A stretch of DNA of 21,404 nucleotides from JBBRTJ01 sp038244535 (lineage in GTDB: Bacteria > Actinomycetota > Acidimicrobiia > Acidimicrobiales > Ilumatobacteraceae), in assembly GCA_038244535.1 (NCBI GenBank), contig JBBRTJ010000068.1:1-21404 (forward strand), in the 5' to 3' direction. Made by a program: the position numbers and the translations under genes. This document shows, piece by piece, positions 13,859 through 21,404 of the stretch (position 1 is its first letter; every line of letters begins with the position of its first letter). Under the pieces are notes generated by a model. That model was not told the origin of the DNA, searched no databases, and saw only the letters and a list, made by a program, of their open reading frames with translations.

Positions 13859-14754
13859 CGATCTCCCCACCGCCCGCCGATGCCCGCCTCGTGGCTGAGC
13901 TGTGGCGTGAGGCCCGGCCGAAGCAGTGGCTGAAGAACGTGCTCGTGTTCGCCGCCCCCGGCGCGGCCGGTGTGATCTTGCACGGCAACTGGTGGCGAAT
14001 CGTGCTCGCCCTGCTGGCGTTCTGTGCGGCGGCGAGCGGGACCTACTTCCTGAACGACGTCGCCGACGTCGACGAGGACCGCCTCCACCCGACCAAGCGG
14101 AACCGGCCCGTCGCCGCAGGAACCATCCCGGTGCCCCTCGCCCGGCTGGTGGGTGTCGTGCTCCTGCTCACGGGCCTCGGGTTCGCGGCTGCGACCGTTC
14201 GGTGGCAGCTGGTGGCGGTGGTGGCCACGTACATCGTGCTCACCATCAGCTACAGCGTGTGGCTGAAGCACGTTGCTGTTGTTGACCTCGTGGCCGTGGC
14301 CTGCGGGTTCCTGCTGCGGGCCATCGGGGGCGCGGTCGTGGTTGACGTGCCCACCTCGAACTGGTTCCTCCTCTGCACGGGGTTCGGGTCGTTGCTGGTG
14401 GTGGCGGGGAAGCGCTACGGCGAGCAGCACGAGCTCGGTGACGGGGGAGCCACTCGGTCTTCGCTGAGCGCTTACACGCCGTCGTTCCTGCGAACCGTGA
14501 TCGGGCTGGCCTGCGCGGTGTCGGTCATCAGCTACTGCCTCTGGGCGTTCGAGAAGGCGGCGGTGGCCGAGAGCTCGGCGACGCTCTACGAGCTGTCGGT
14601 GATCCCCATGGTCACCGCTCTGCTGCGCTACGTGCTCGTGCTCGAGCAGGGGAGAGGGGCGGCACCCGAAGACGTGTTCCTCGAAGACCGGGTGCTCCAG
14701 CTGCTCGGCCTGATCTGGTTGGCGCTCTTTGCCGCTGGGGTCTCGCGTGGTTGA
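13855..14754 (+). CDS. ubiA: Decaprenyl-phosphate phosphoribosyltransferase (UbiA family, Rv3806c-like)
   Basis: A 299-residue integral membrane prenyltransferase-fold enzyme. It transfers 5-phosphoribose from PRPP to decaprenyl phosphate, the first committed step to the arabinose donor DPA. Visible are RPKQWLKNVLVF (21-32) and the first Asp motif NDVADVDEDRLHPTKRNRPVAAG (67-89), nearly identical in pattern to what I recall of Rv3806c. The second conserved region is DLVAVACGFLLRAIGGAVVVD, followed by the GKRYGE signature that separates these enzymes from quinone UbiA. Several hydrophobic segments fit 8-9 membrane helices. The ATG overlaps the HAD stop. dprE2 follows after 36 bases with its own AGGAGG. 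Confidence 0.94.
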   Translation: MTISPPPADARLVAELWREARPKQWLKNVLVFAAPGAAGVILHGNWWRIVLALLAFCAAASGTYFLNDVADVDEDRLHPTKRNRPVAAGTIPVPLARLVGVVLLLTGLGFAAATVRWQLVAVVATYIVLTISYSVWLKHVAVVDLVAVACGFLLRAIGGAVVVDVPTSNWFLLCTGFGSLLVVAGKRYGEQHELGDGGATRSSLSAYTPSFLRTVIGLACAVSVISYCLWAFEKAAVAESSATLYELSVIPMVTALLRYVLVLEQGRGAAPEDVFLEDRVLQLLGLIWLALFAAGVSRG

Positions 14755-14790
14755 CCATCGACGTGCGGTGCGCCGCGCAGGAGGTTCGTG

Positions 14791-15552
14791 ATGAAAGACG
14801 GTCTCGGTGACGTCCAGTCGATCCTCGTGCTCGGCGGGGGGAGCGACATCGCCCAGGCAACGGTGCGCCGCCTCGTCGAGCGCCGATGCCGCACCGTGGT
14901 GCTCGCCGCCCACCACCCCGAGGCGGTCGAGCCTTTCGCCGCCGAGCTGCGAGCGGCGGGGGCCAGCGACGTGAGCGTTGTCGCCTTCGACGCGGCCGAC
15001 ACGGCATCGCATGCCGCAGTGATCGACGCCGCGTTCGCCGAGCACGAGGACATCGATGTGGTGCTGCTCGCGTTCGCCGTGCTGGGCGATCAAGCCGCCT
15101 TCGATGCCGATCCTGGCGCCGCGGTCGCCGTGGCCCAGGTGAACTACGTCGGGTCGGTGTCGGTCGGCCTCCTGGCCGCGTCGTGCCTGCGGGCTCAGGG
15201 CCACGGGCTGCTCGTCGTGCTCTCGTCGGTAGCCGGGGTGCGGGCCCGGGCGGTCAACTTCGTCTATGGCTCCACCAAGGCGGGGCTCGATGCGTTCGCG
15301 CAGGGTCTCGGTGACCGCCTGGCCGGCAGCGGCGCCTCGGTCCTGGTGGTCCGTCCCGGGTTCGTGCGCACGAAGATGACCGCAGGCATGAAGGACGCCC
15401 CGATGTCGACCGGACCTGAGCAGGTCGCCGATGCCATCGTCGCGGGCATCCGCAAGGGCAGGCGCATCGTGTGGGTCCCGGCCACGCTTCGCCCGACCTT
15501 CGGGCTGCTGCGCCTCGCCCCCCAGGTGGTCTGGCGGCGCCTCCCCGGCTAG
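14791..15552 (+). CDS. dprE2: Decaprenylphosphoryl-2-keto-ribose reductase DprE2 (SDR)
   Basis: A 253-residue short-chain dehydrogenase that reduces the 2-keto intermediate to decaprenylphosphoryl-arabinose with NADH or NADPH. It has the nucleotide-binding LGGGSDIA (14-21), Ser146 in LSSVAG and the catalytic YxxxK as Tyr159 and Lys163 (VYGSTKAGLDAF). DprE2-specific blocks from memory of Rv3791 also match: FVYGSTKAGLD, VLVVRPGFVRTKM and a final RRLPG. The length is one residue off Rv3791. The ATG at 14791 is fixed by a perfect AGGAGG (14779-14784) six bases upstream; a GTG directly before it is not used. Its usual partner oxidase gene dprE1 is not adjacent. Confidence 0.93.
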   Translation: MKDGLGDVQSILVLGGGSDIAQATVRRLVERRCRTVVLAAHHPEAVEPFAAELRAAGASDVSVVAFDAADTASHAAVIDAAFAEHEDIDVVLLAFAVLGDQAAFDADPGAAVAVAQVNYVGSVSVGLLAASCLRAQGHGLLVVLSSVAGVRARAVNFVYGSTKAGLDAFAQGLGDRLAGSGASVLVVRPGFVRTKMTAGMKDAPMSTGPEQVADAIVAGIRKGRRIVWVPATLRPTFGLLRLAPQVVWRRLPG

Positions 15553-15553
15553 G

Positions 15554-15619
15554 TCCGGCCGAATCCGGCCGAATCCGGCCGAATCCGGCCGAGTCCGGTC
15601 TGACCGAGGTCCGGCCGGG
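15554..15619. repeat. 10-bp tandem repeat after dprE2
   Basis: The unit tccggccgaa is repeated in exact register at 15554, 15564 and 15574, then as tccggccgag at 15584 and as a decayed copy at 15594. A further tccggccggg stands at 15610. Each good unit contains the palindrome cggccg, so protein or cruciform sites would recur once per helical turn. It begins two bases after the dprE2 stop and is non-coding. Confidence 0.85.
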
Positions 15620-15633
15620 GCGCCCGCTCGCTG

Positions 15634-15678
15634 TTTGCGTCGCGTTGTTGCTGCTCTGCGACAACGTCGCGACGCAAA
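15634..15678. terminator. Long imperfect hairpin after dprE2, probable terminator
   Basis: tttgcgtcgcg (15634-15644) pairs with cgcgacgcaaa (15668-15678) over 11 bp, and ttgt (15645-15648) with acaa (15661-15664) after a 3-base bulge; the loop is about 12 bases. It lies between the dprE2 operon and the thiolase gene, with no T-run after it. It may instead be an extragenic repetitive palindrome. Confidence 0.6.
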
Positions 15679-15755
15679 GACGTGGACGCGGCGGTTAGCG
15701 GCCAGCGGGCGCTTCGGGCCATGATCGTCCGACGACCGGCACGAGGGGGAGCGAC

Positions 15756-17000
15756 ATGAGCGAGCGCGAGGCGTGGATCATCGACGGGCTGCGGACGCCG
15801 CGGGGCAAGGGCAAGACCACCGGATCGCTGCACGCCATCCACCCTCAAGAGCTCCTGGCCCAGGTGCTGCAGCAGCTCGAGGCCCGGGTCGGGTTCGACC
15901 CTGCCGAGGTCGAGGACGTGGTGGTCGGCAACGCATCCGGGGCCGGTGACCACGGTGCCTGCATCGGCCGCATGGCCATGCTCACTGCTGGATGGCCCTA
16001 CACGTCGCCCGGCGTCACGCTCAACCGCTTCTGCGGCTCAGGCCAGCAAGCGGTGATGTTCGCGGCCATGGGCATCTTGTCCGGCTTCCAAGACCTCGTG
16101 GTCGCCGGCGGCGTCGAGTCGATGTCGCGCCCGGCCCGGGTGGTCGGTGCCGATGCCACGAGCGGCCTCGATGGTGGCAATGCGCACCTGCGGGAGCGGT
16201 ACCCGATCGTGCCCCAGGGCGTCTCGGCCGACCTGATCGCCACCATCGAAGGGTTCAGCCGCGACGACGTCGACCGCTTCGCGCTCGAGAGCCAGCGCCG
16301 CGCCGCGGTGGCGGTGGCCGAAGGTCGCTTCGAGCGCAGCGTGATCGCCGTCAACCACCTCGACGGCACGCTCGCCCTCGATCACGACGAGTTCCCTCGG
16401 CCGAGCACGACCCTCGAGAGCCTGGCTGGGCTGCCCCCGTCGTTCGAGGAGATGGGCGGCAAGCTGTACGAGGGCTTCACCCGCAGCTTCGACGACGCCT
16501 GCAAGGAGGTCTACCCGCAGATCGCTCGCGTCGAGCACGTGCACCACGCGGGCAACTCCTCCGGGGTCGTTGACGGTGCCGGCGCCGTGGTGATGGCGTC
16601 TTCGGACTACGCCCGGGCCCACGGCATGACCCCGCGGGCAAAGGTGCGGATGACCGCGCTGGCCGGGGCGGAGCCCGTGATCATGCTCACCGCGCCGGCA
16701 CCGGCGTCGGCCGCGTGCCTGGCCAAGGCGGGCATGACCGTGGCCGACATCGACCTGTGGGAGATCAACGAGGCCTTCGCCGCCATCCCCATGAAGGCCA
16801 TGCGCGATCTCGGCATCGATCCCGAGAAGGTCAACGTCAACGGTGGCGCCATCGCCCTCGGCCACCCCATCGGAGCGACGGGCGCGATGCTCATCCAGAC
16901 CGCACTCGACGAGCTCGAACGCCGCGACCTGGCCACCGCGCTCATCACGATGTGCACGGGCGGCGGGATGGCCACCGCCACGATCATCGAGCGGGTGTAG
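15756..17000 (+). CDS. Acetyl-CoA C-acyltransferase (thiolase)
   Basis: A 414-residue thiolase that cleaves 3-ketoacyl-CoA with CoA, or condenses two acyl-CoAs. The nucleophile is Cys93 in LNRFCGSGQQA. The NEAFA motif is at about 334-338, His370 lies in GGAIALGHPIGATG and the second cysteine is Cys400 in TMCTGGGMATA. The complete active site marks it as active thiolase rather than an SCP2-like relative. The start ATG follows GAGGGGGA by 5 bases, a clear ribosome site unlike the leaderless genes around it. It appears to be a single-gene unit, and its last 17 bases overlap the end of the aftD-like gene on the other strand. Degradative (FadA-type) use is more likely than biosynthetic, but this is not certain. 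Confidence 0.95.
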   Translation: MSEREAWIIDGLRTPRGKGKTTGSLHAIHPQELLAQVLQQLEARVGFDPAEVEDVVVGNASGAGDHGACIGRMAMLTAGWPYTSPGVTLNRFCGSGQQAVMFAAMGILSGFQDLVVAGGVESMSRPARVVGADATSGLDGGNAHLRERYPIVPQGVSADLIATIEGFSRDDVDRFALESQRRAAVAVAEGRFERSVIAVNHLDGTLALDHDEFPRPSTTLESLAGLPPSFEEMGGKLYEGFTRSFDDACKEVYPQIARVEHVHHAGNSSGVVDGAGAVVMASSDYARAHGMTPRAKVRMTALAGAEPVIMLTAPAPASAACLAKAGMTVADIDLWEINEAFAAIPMKAMRDLGIDPEKVNVNGGAIALGHPIGATGAMLIQTALDELERRDLATALITMCTGGGMATATIIERV

Positions 17001-20000
17001 CTGCCTCGTCGCCGGGTCGGCGGTCGGGCCGACGACGCCGACGCAGCTCGTCGACGGTGACGAGGGCCACGGTGGCGGCGACCGCGGCCCAGCCGATCGT
17101 GTGCACCGGCGCGAACGCCCGGGGCCACTCGAGGTCGGTCGGGATGTCGTAGCGACGCTGCTTGGCCAGCACGTAGCCCAGCACCGCCAGGAAGCAGAGC
17201 GAGGGCAGGAGGGCCAGCCGGCGCCGCCATCGCGGCGATGCGATGCGACCTGCCGCGATCGTGACCGCCAGTGCCGAGGCACCGACCATCGCGCCGGCGA
17301 GCGCACCGAACAGGATGGTGAGCACCCCGGCGACGATGAGCGTCGGGCGCCACGCCACAGGGAGAGCCTCGCCGCGGCCGGGCCGTCCGGCCGTTTCCTG
17401 CTGTGCCGTCCACTGAACGCCGAGCCACACGGTCGTGCGGCGGCGCCGCGGATCCCAGATCGCCAGCACGGCCACCGCCACCCCGAGGACTGCGCTGAGG
17501 CCGAGTGCCACCCAGATCGTGCGCTGCGGCGTCCAGTCGAGCGTCACGTCGAAGCTGGAACCGGGAGGAGCGTTCACCAGCCAGCCGTTGGCGTAGCCGT
17601 CGACGAGCGTGGACGGGCCGAGGTCGCGGCCGGAGTCGAGGTGCGCGACCCATCCCGCGTTGTTGCTCTGACCGAGCACGAGCCAGAAGGGCGCCGTCGC
17701 CCCGGTGATGCGGACCTTGAGGTGCGTGCTGGTCTCGTCGACCACGGCCACGCTCGGAGCGGCGGCGGGGCTGGTCACCGCCGAGCTGCCCGTAGCCGGC
17801 GGGGCCGGACTGGCCAGGACGAGCCGGTCGAGGTCGAGGCCGACGCTTCGCCCCTGAGCGGTGCGCACGACGTGCTCGCCGGCGCCGAGCGTCAGTGCCG
17901 GGCCGCAGGCGGTCAGCGAGAGGGGCCCGCGGCTGAGGGCGTCGGCGGTCGTCCCCGTCAGGCGAACGGCTAGGGGCGTTGCGTCGATGGTCGCCAGGTC
18001 AGAGCGGCAGCCGGTGTCGAAGCGGCCGGTGGCCGCCACCGGCGCCGCCGTGAGGGCGGGTGCACCGAGCTCGGCGATGGCCACGGGCAGGACGACCGGC
18101 AGCTCGCTGAAGTAGTCGGGTGAGGTCACCTCGCGCACTGCGCTGATGGTGAAGGTGAAGCGGCGTCCGGAGAGCGACGGGACCGAGACGGCGACGACGG
18201 CCGTCGCGCCCTCGGCCGGCTGGTCGGCGATCGGCGGGACGGTGACGAGCGCGGCTGGACCACCATCGGCGGTGACGGCGAGCTGGGTCGGGACGGAGTG
18301 GCGGCCGTCAGCGATCACCCGCAGGTCGAGGTGGTCGACCGTGGCAGTGGTGAGGGACGTGAGCGTGAGCGTGGAGCCGACGACGTCGCTGATCGGGGTC
18401 TGCCACGCTGTGTCCGGGTTGCCGTCGACCGCCGCCTGGCCCCGCACCCTTGGATCGCCCACAAGGCGGGCGCTGCTGGTGGCCGTCGGCGCCGATGGGG
18501 CCGACGGTGTGGCCACCGTCGCCGTGCTGATGACGGCATCGAGCGCCCCGTCAGGGGCGACCCCCGACACGCGACCACTGCCGGTCAGGGTGAAGTCGCG
18601 GGCGGCGGGCAAGGAGAACGTGCGGGCGATGGAGAGCTCGGGGTCGGAGCGGTTGGGTTCGTGCTGATCGGCCCGTTGGCGCGTCATCACGATGGTCAGC
18701 GGGTGGGCCGAGGCGCTCGATCCGGTCCGGCCGAGCAGATCGACGGGGAGCCGAACCAGCTCGTCGACGCGGGCGCCGGCCACATCGAGCTCGGCGATCC
18801 CCACCGCCGACACGCCGCGGTAGCCGGGGAGCTTGGTGAAGTTGGTGGCCAGGATCTCGATCGACACGGTCGTGAAGGTGCGGGGGCCGAACGTGAGCAC
18901 CTCGCCCGGCGCGGTCCGTGAGGTGTCACCGAGCACGAGGTCGACGGGCCGGCCACCGTCGAAGCGGAGGCGCACCCTGGTGATCCAGCGGTTGCGGGCC
19001 CCGTTGACCGGCTGAAGGAGCTGGAGGTGGTCGGTCGTCACGGGGTTGGTGAGCTGCACCTCGAAGCGCTCGCCCTGCACGTCGGCGAACGCACCGACCC
19101 GCCATGCCGTGGTGGGGTCGCCGTCGAGGGCCTGAGCCGGGCGGTCCTCAGGGGTGAACGTGACCGGGTTGCCGTACGCGGTGGCCTGGACATGGGCCAC
19201 GCCGCGCTGCTCGCCCACCGTGAACGCGTCGTCTGTCGCGAGCGGGAACACCGCCAGCCGGTTGTCGGTCGGGTCGACTCGCAAGGGCTGCTCGCCGGCC
19301 TGCTCGGTGTAGCCGGTGTTCTCCTGGACGCTGCCCCAGCGTCGGCCCTGTCGGCGGTTGGTGTCGGTGACGACCAGTGCCGCTCCCAGGTCGAGGGCGT
19401 CGCGCAGCTCGGCGGCCGACATCGAGGCCGAGTAGCGCAGGGTGCCCATGGCGTCGAGCAGGCCGCCGGCGGCCAGATCGACGAGGCCCGCTCCATCACC
19501 GGCCACGACCGTCGGTGCTGTCGCCCGCTCGGCGCGCACGATCGGGCGGGTCAATGGCACGTCGAACAGTGCAACGGGCGGCGGATCCGGGGCCCCTCGT
19601 GGCGTGGTCAGCTCGAGGCCGTCGATCATCGGCAGACGAGCAAGGGCGCGGTTGGGGACGGGCTCACCGAAGCCCGTCGGCGCGGCGAGCCCGGCGCCGT
19701 TGAAGGCGGCCCAGGTCAGGCGGGGACGTGGGGTCCGGTAGCGCTCGTACTGCAGATCGGAGCGCAGGGCCACGGTGCCGACGGACAGCAACCGGGCCAG
19801 GGGCGCCACTGACGACGGCTCGAACACACCGTCCTGGAGGCGCTGCTCGAAGGCGTTGAGCACGTCGGCCGAGGCCGCCGACCCGTACGGGATCAGCTCG
19901 CGAGCGACGTACGGCCGGTCCATCAACCCGGGGGTGACCGGGTCGACGGTCGAGCCCCACCGGTACGAGGCGAAGTCGGCTCCCGGCGTCTCGAGCACCC

Positions 20001-21402
20001 GGGTCGTGGAGCCCCCGGCGTCCATGGCCGCCGCGGCCTCCGGCCAGTAGGCCGGGATCTGCTCGGGGCGCGCGATGCCGATGCTGTAGAGATCACCCGC
20101 GAACAGCGGAGCCAGCGCGGCCATGGCCAGCAGCACCCCAGCGGTGCTGACGAGGGCCTCGCCGACCTGGGGTCGGACCGTAGGCCAACGGGCCGTGACC
20201 CAGGCGGCGAGGGCGTCGGCTCCGGTGCCGAGGAGCACCGCTAGCCCGAGGGCGAGCAGGGGGATCGCGCGTGGCGTTGATCGCATCGCAAGACCCGCCG
20301 TGGTGGTCATGAGGTCCTTGATGACCCTGCCCCCGATCGTCGGCGCGTCGAAGGGGTGGGCGCCCACCGCGCAGATCGTTCCGATCACCACCAACCCGAG
20401 GAAGTAGCGACGGTGCACCGAGCGCACGAGGGCGGCCGACAGGAGCGCGAGCGCCGGCACGGCGTAGGTGACGGCGAGCAGGAGCGGCTGGTGGGTGTAG
20501 GCGCTGCTCGACTGCACCCAGGGGTCGATCTTGTCGCGACCGTAGAAGAACCAGTAGCCGAGCCCTCGAAGCACCTCGGCCGAGGTGCTCGTGCGCGAGA
20601 TGGCCTCGTAGGTCTCGGTGTAGTTGAGGATCGGGATGCCGTAGCGCCCTTGCAGCGAGAGCGCGGCGATCCACCAGAGCGACACGCCCAAGGTGAGACC
20701 GCCGATGCGGGCGGTGGCGGCCGCCGCTCGGCGCCACGGCACCTCACGGGTGGCCCAGGTGGCGTAGGCGATCCACAGCACCGGGCCGAGGCCGACGAAG
20801 AGCAGCGCGGTGGCGTTGACGGCGCCGACGACGGCGATGATCAAGGCGAACACCGCCGGCCAGCGCCATCCCCCCTTGCGCAGCGCGAGCACCGTGGCCC
20901 CGAGCAGCCAGGGCAGGGCCGCCCACGGCATGAGGATGACCGAGATGCGCGCCGCGTAGTCGAGCAGGTAGGGCGAGAGGCCATAGCCTGCGGCCGCGAC
21001 GGCGACGCCCGCTCCCCGCCAGCCGAGGACACGGGCCAGCCAGACGACGCCGAGGCTGGCGGCGAACAGCAGCGTGCCGAGCCACAGTCGCTGCGTGATC
21101 CAGTCGGGTACTGCCAGCCGATCGGCGAGCCAGTAGTAGGGCCCCATCGGGAACAGGTAGCCGATGTTCTGGTGGGTGACCGTGCCCATGCCGATGTGGC
21201 GGTCCCACAGCTCGGGGGCCCGTGACAGCAGGCGGCTGGGATCGAGCGTCAGGTAGGTCTTGGTGTCCGCGCTCACCTCGCCGGAGCGGTTGAACAGCAG
21301 CGGGAGGTAGGCCAGCGCGGCCAGGGAGGCGACCAGGAGGCGCCCCGGCCACCGGGCCGTGGTCGCGTCGCCCACTGCTTCGCCGCGGCGGGGGGTGGTC
21401 AC
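16984..21402 (-). CDS. aftD: AftD-like alpha-(1->3)-arabinofuranosyltransferase (DUF3367), start at window edge
   Basis: 1472 residues from a GTG at 21402; the true start may lie just outside. It is a GT-C-fold membrane glycosyltransferase that adds arabinofuranose from DPA to cell-envelope arabinan outside the membrane. The first extracellular loop has the acidic motif VSADTKTYLTLDP (43-55), then THQNIGYLFPMGPYYWLAD (76-94) and DWITQRLWLG (100-109), all matching what I recall of AftD. About ten hydrophobic segments lie within 20-435. A large extracytoplasmic part follows, with two discoidin-like carbohydrate-binding modules (LDGDPTTAWRV near 760; VDGNPDTAWQT near 995) and the GQSNNAGWVAHLDSG motif. 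Four more membrane segments (about 1294-1452) and a basic tail end it. Length fits AftD. Confidence 0.9.
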   Translation of the reverse strand: MTTPRRGEAVGDATTARWPGRLLVASLAALAYLPLLFNRSGEVSADTKTYLTLDPSRLLSRAPELWDRHIGMGTVTHQNIGYLFPMGPYYWLADRLAVPDWITQRLWLGTLLFAASLGVVWLARVLGWRGAGVAVAAAGYGLSPYLLDYAARISVILMPWAALPWLLGATVLALRKGGWRWPAVFALIIAVVGAVNATALLFVGLGPVLWIAYATWATREVPWRRAAAATARIGGLTLGVSLWWIAALSLQGRYGIPILNYTETYEAISRTSTSAEVLRGLGYWFFYGRDKIDPWVQSSSAYTHQPLLLAVTYAVPALALLSAALVRSVHRRYFLGLVVIGTICAVGAHPFDAPTIGGRVIKDLMTTTAGLAMRSTPRAIPLLALGLAVLLGTGADALAAWVTARWPTVRPQVGEALVSTAGVLLAMAALAPLFAGDLYSIGIARPEQIPAYWPEAAAAMDAGGSTTRVLETPGADFASYRWGSTVDPVTPGLMDRPYVARELIPYGSAASADVLNAFEQRLQDGVFEPSSVAPLARLLSVGTVALRSDLQYERYRTPRPRLTWAAFNGAGLAAPTGFGEPVPNRALARLPMIDGLELTTPRGAPDPPPVALFDVPLTRPIVRAERATAPTVVAGDGAGLVDLAAGGLLDAMGTLRYSASMSAAELRDALDLGAALVVTDTNRRQGRRWGSVQENTGYTEQAGEQPLRVDPTDNRLAVFPLATDDAFTVGEQRGVAHVQATAYGNPVTFTPEDRPAQALDGDPTTAWRVGAFADVQGERFEVQLTNPVTTDHLQLLQPVNGARNRWITRVRLRFDGGRPVDLVLGDTSRTAPGEVLTFGPRTFTTVSIEILATNFTKLPGYRGVSAVGIAELDVAGARVDELVRLPVDLLGRTGSSASAHPLTIVMTRQRADQHEPNRSDPELSIARTFSLPAARDFTLTGSGRVSGVAPDGALDAVISTATVATPSAPSAPTATSSARLVGDPRVRGQAAVDGNPDTAWQTPISDVVGSTLTLTSLTTATVDHLDLRVIADGRHSVPTQLAVTADGGPAALVTVPPIADQPAEGATAVVAVSVPSLSGRRFTFTISAVREVTSPDYFSELPVVLPVAIAELGAPALTAAPVAATGRFDTGCRSDLATIDATPLAVRLTGTTADALSRGPLSLTACGPALTLGAGEHVVRTAQGRSVGLDLDRLVLASPAPPATGSSAVTSPAAAPSVAVVDETSTHLKVRITGATAPFWLVLGQSNNAGWVAHLDSGRDLGPSTLVDGYANGWLVNAPPGSSFDVTLDWTPQRTIWVALGLSAVLGVAVAVLAIWDPRRRRTTVWLGVQWTAQQETAGRPGRGEALPVAWRPTLIVAGVLTILFGALAGAMVGASALAVTIAAGRIASPRWRRRLALLPSLCFLAVLGYVLAKQRRYDIPTDLEWPRAFAPVHTIGWAAVAATVALVTVDELRRRRRPDRRPGDEAATPAR

Positions 21403-21404
21403 GA

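Noticed and set aside
13837..15204. A 455-codon open frame antisense to ubiA and dprE2
   Set aside because: The translation is low-complexity (HDRHQ/E-rich) with no domain, while the opposite strand has strong homology over its whole length.
15554..15619. A possible CRISPR array
   Set aside because: The units are 10 bp with no spacers and no cas genes are nearby.
16038..17653. Long minus-strand frames overlapping the thiolase and the end of the aftD-like gene
   Set aside because: Arg/His/Gly-rich translations without motifs; they conflict with two convincing genes.
1..21404. tRNA, rRNA, insertion sequences, attachment sites or prophage genes
   Set aside because: No cloverleaf, rRNA motif, transposase, integrase or terminal inverted repeats were seen; the window looks like ordinary chromosome.

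Overview
The window is high-GC DNA, about two thirds G+C by eye, with GTG starts, many 4-bp start/stop overlaps and Streptomyces-type enzymes. It contains DprE2, a decaprenyl-phosphate phosphoribosyltransferase and an AftD-type arabinosyltransferase. These point to an actinobacterium that makes D-arabinan. Because no other mycobacterial cell-wall gene is visible, a deep actinobacterial lineage such as Acidimicrobiia is as likely as a mycobacterial relative; this placement is inference.

Layout. 1-190 (+): the end of a DUF2156/MprF-type protein. 210-5052 (-): a five-gene branched-chain amino acid-type ABC operon (lipoprotein, LivH, LivM, LivG, LivF) with overlapping permease and ATPase genes, a promoter and dyad in front, and a hairpin after the lipoprotein gene. 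5199-6005 (+): a crotonase-fold enzyme. 6058-9295 (+): xylA, xylB and an overlapping J-domain gene, ending at a strong shared terminator. 9368-9565 (-): a cold shock protein. 9702-12431 (-): a quinone oxidoreductase, a Sua5-type tRNA threonylcarbamoyladenosine synthase and an alpha/beta hydrolase, the last two translationally coupled. 12450-12875 (+): an ArfB-like ribosome rescue factor. 12900-13088 (-): a 62-residue unknown. 13211-15552 (+): a HAD phosphatase, UbiA and DprE2. 15756-17000 (+): a thiolase. 16984-21402 (-): a giant AftD-like protein whose 3' end overlaps the thiolase and whose start lies at the window edge.

How the genes fit together. HAD-UbiA-DprE2 plus AftD form most of a decaprenylphosphoryl-arabinose route: the phosphoribosyl transfer, a candidate 5-phosphatase, the 2-keto reduction and a polymerising transferase. 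The DprE1 oxidase is not in the window. XylA and XylB take D-xylose to xylulose 5-phosphate. The liv operon imports an amino acid or similar small solute, and the crotonase and thiolase belong to acyl-CoA metabolism.

Several first genes of transcription units carry a TANNNT hexamer 6-9 nt before the start codon and no clear ribosome binding site, the pattern expected of leaderless transcripts. The most interesting points are the HAD gene as a candidate DPPR phosphatase, the J-domain protein in a sugar operon, the back-to-back promoters between the hydrolase and arfB genes, and a 10-bp tandem repeat followed by a long hairpin after dprE2.
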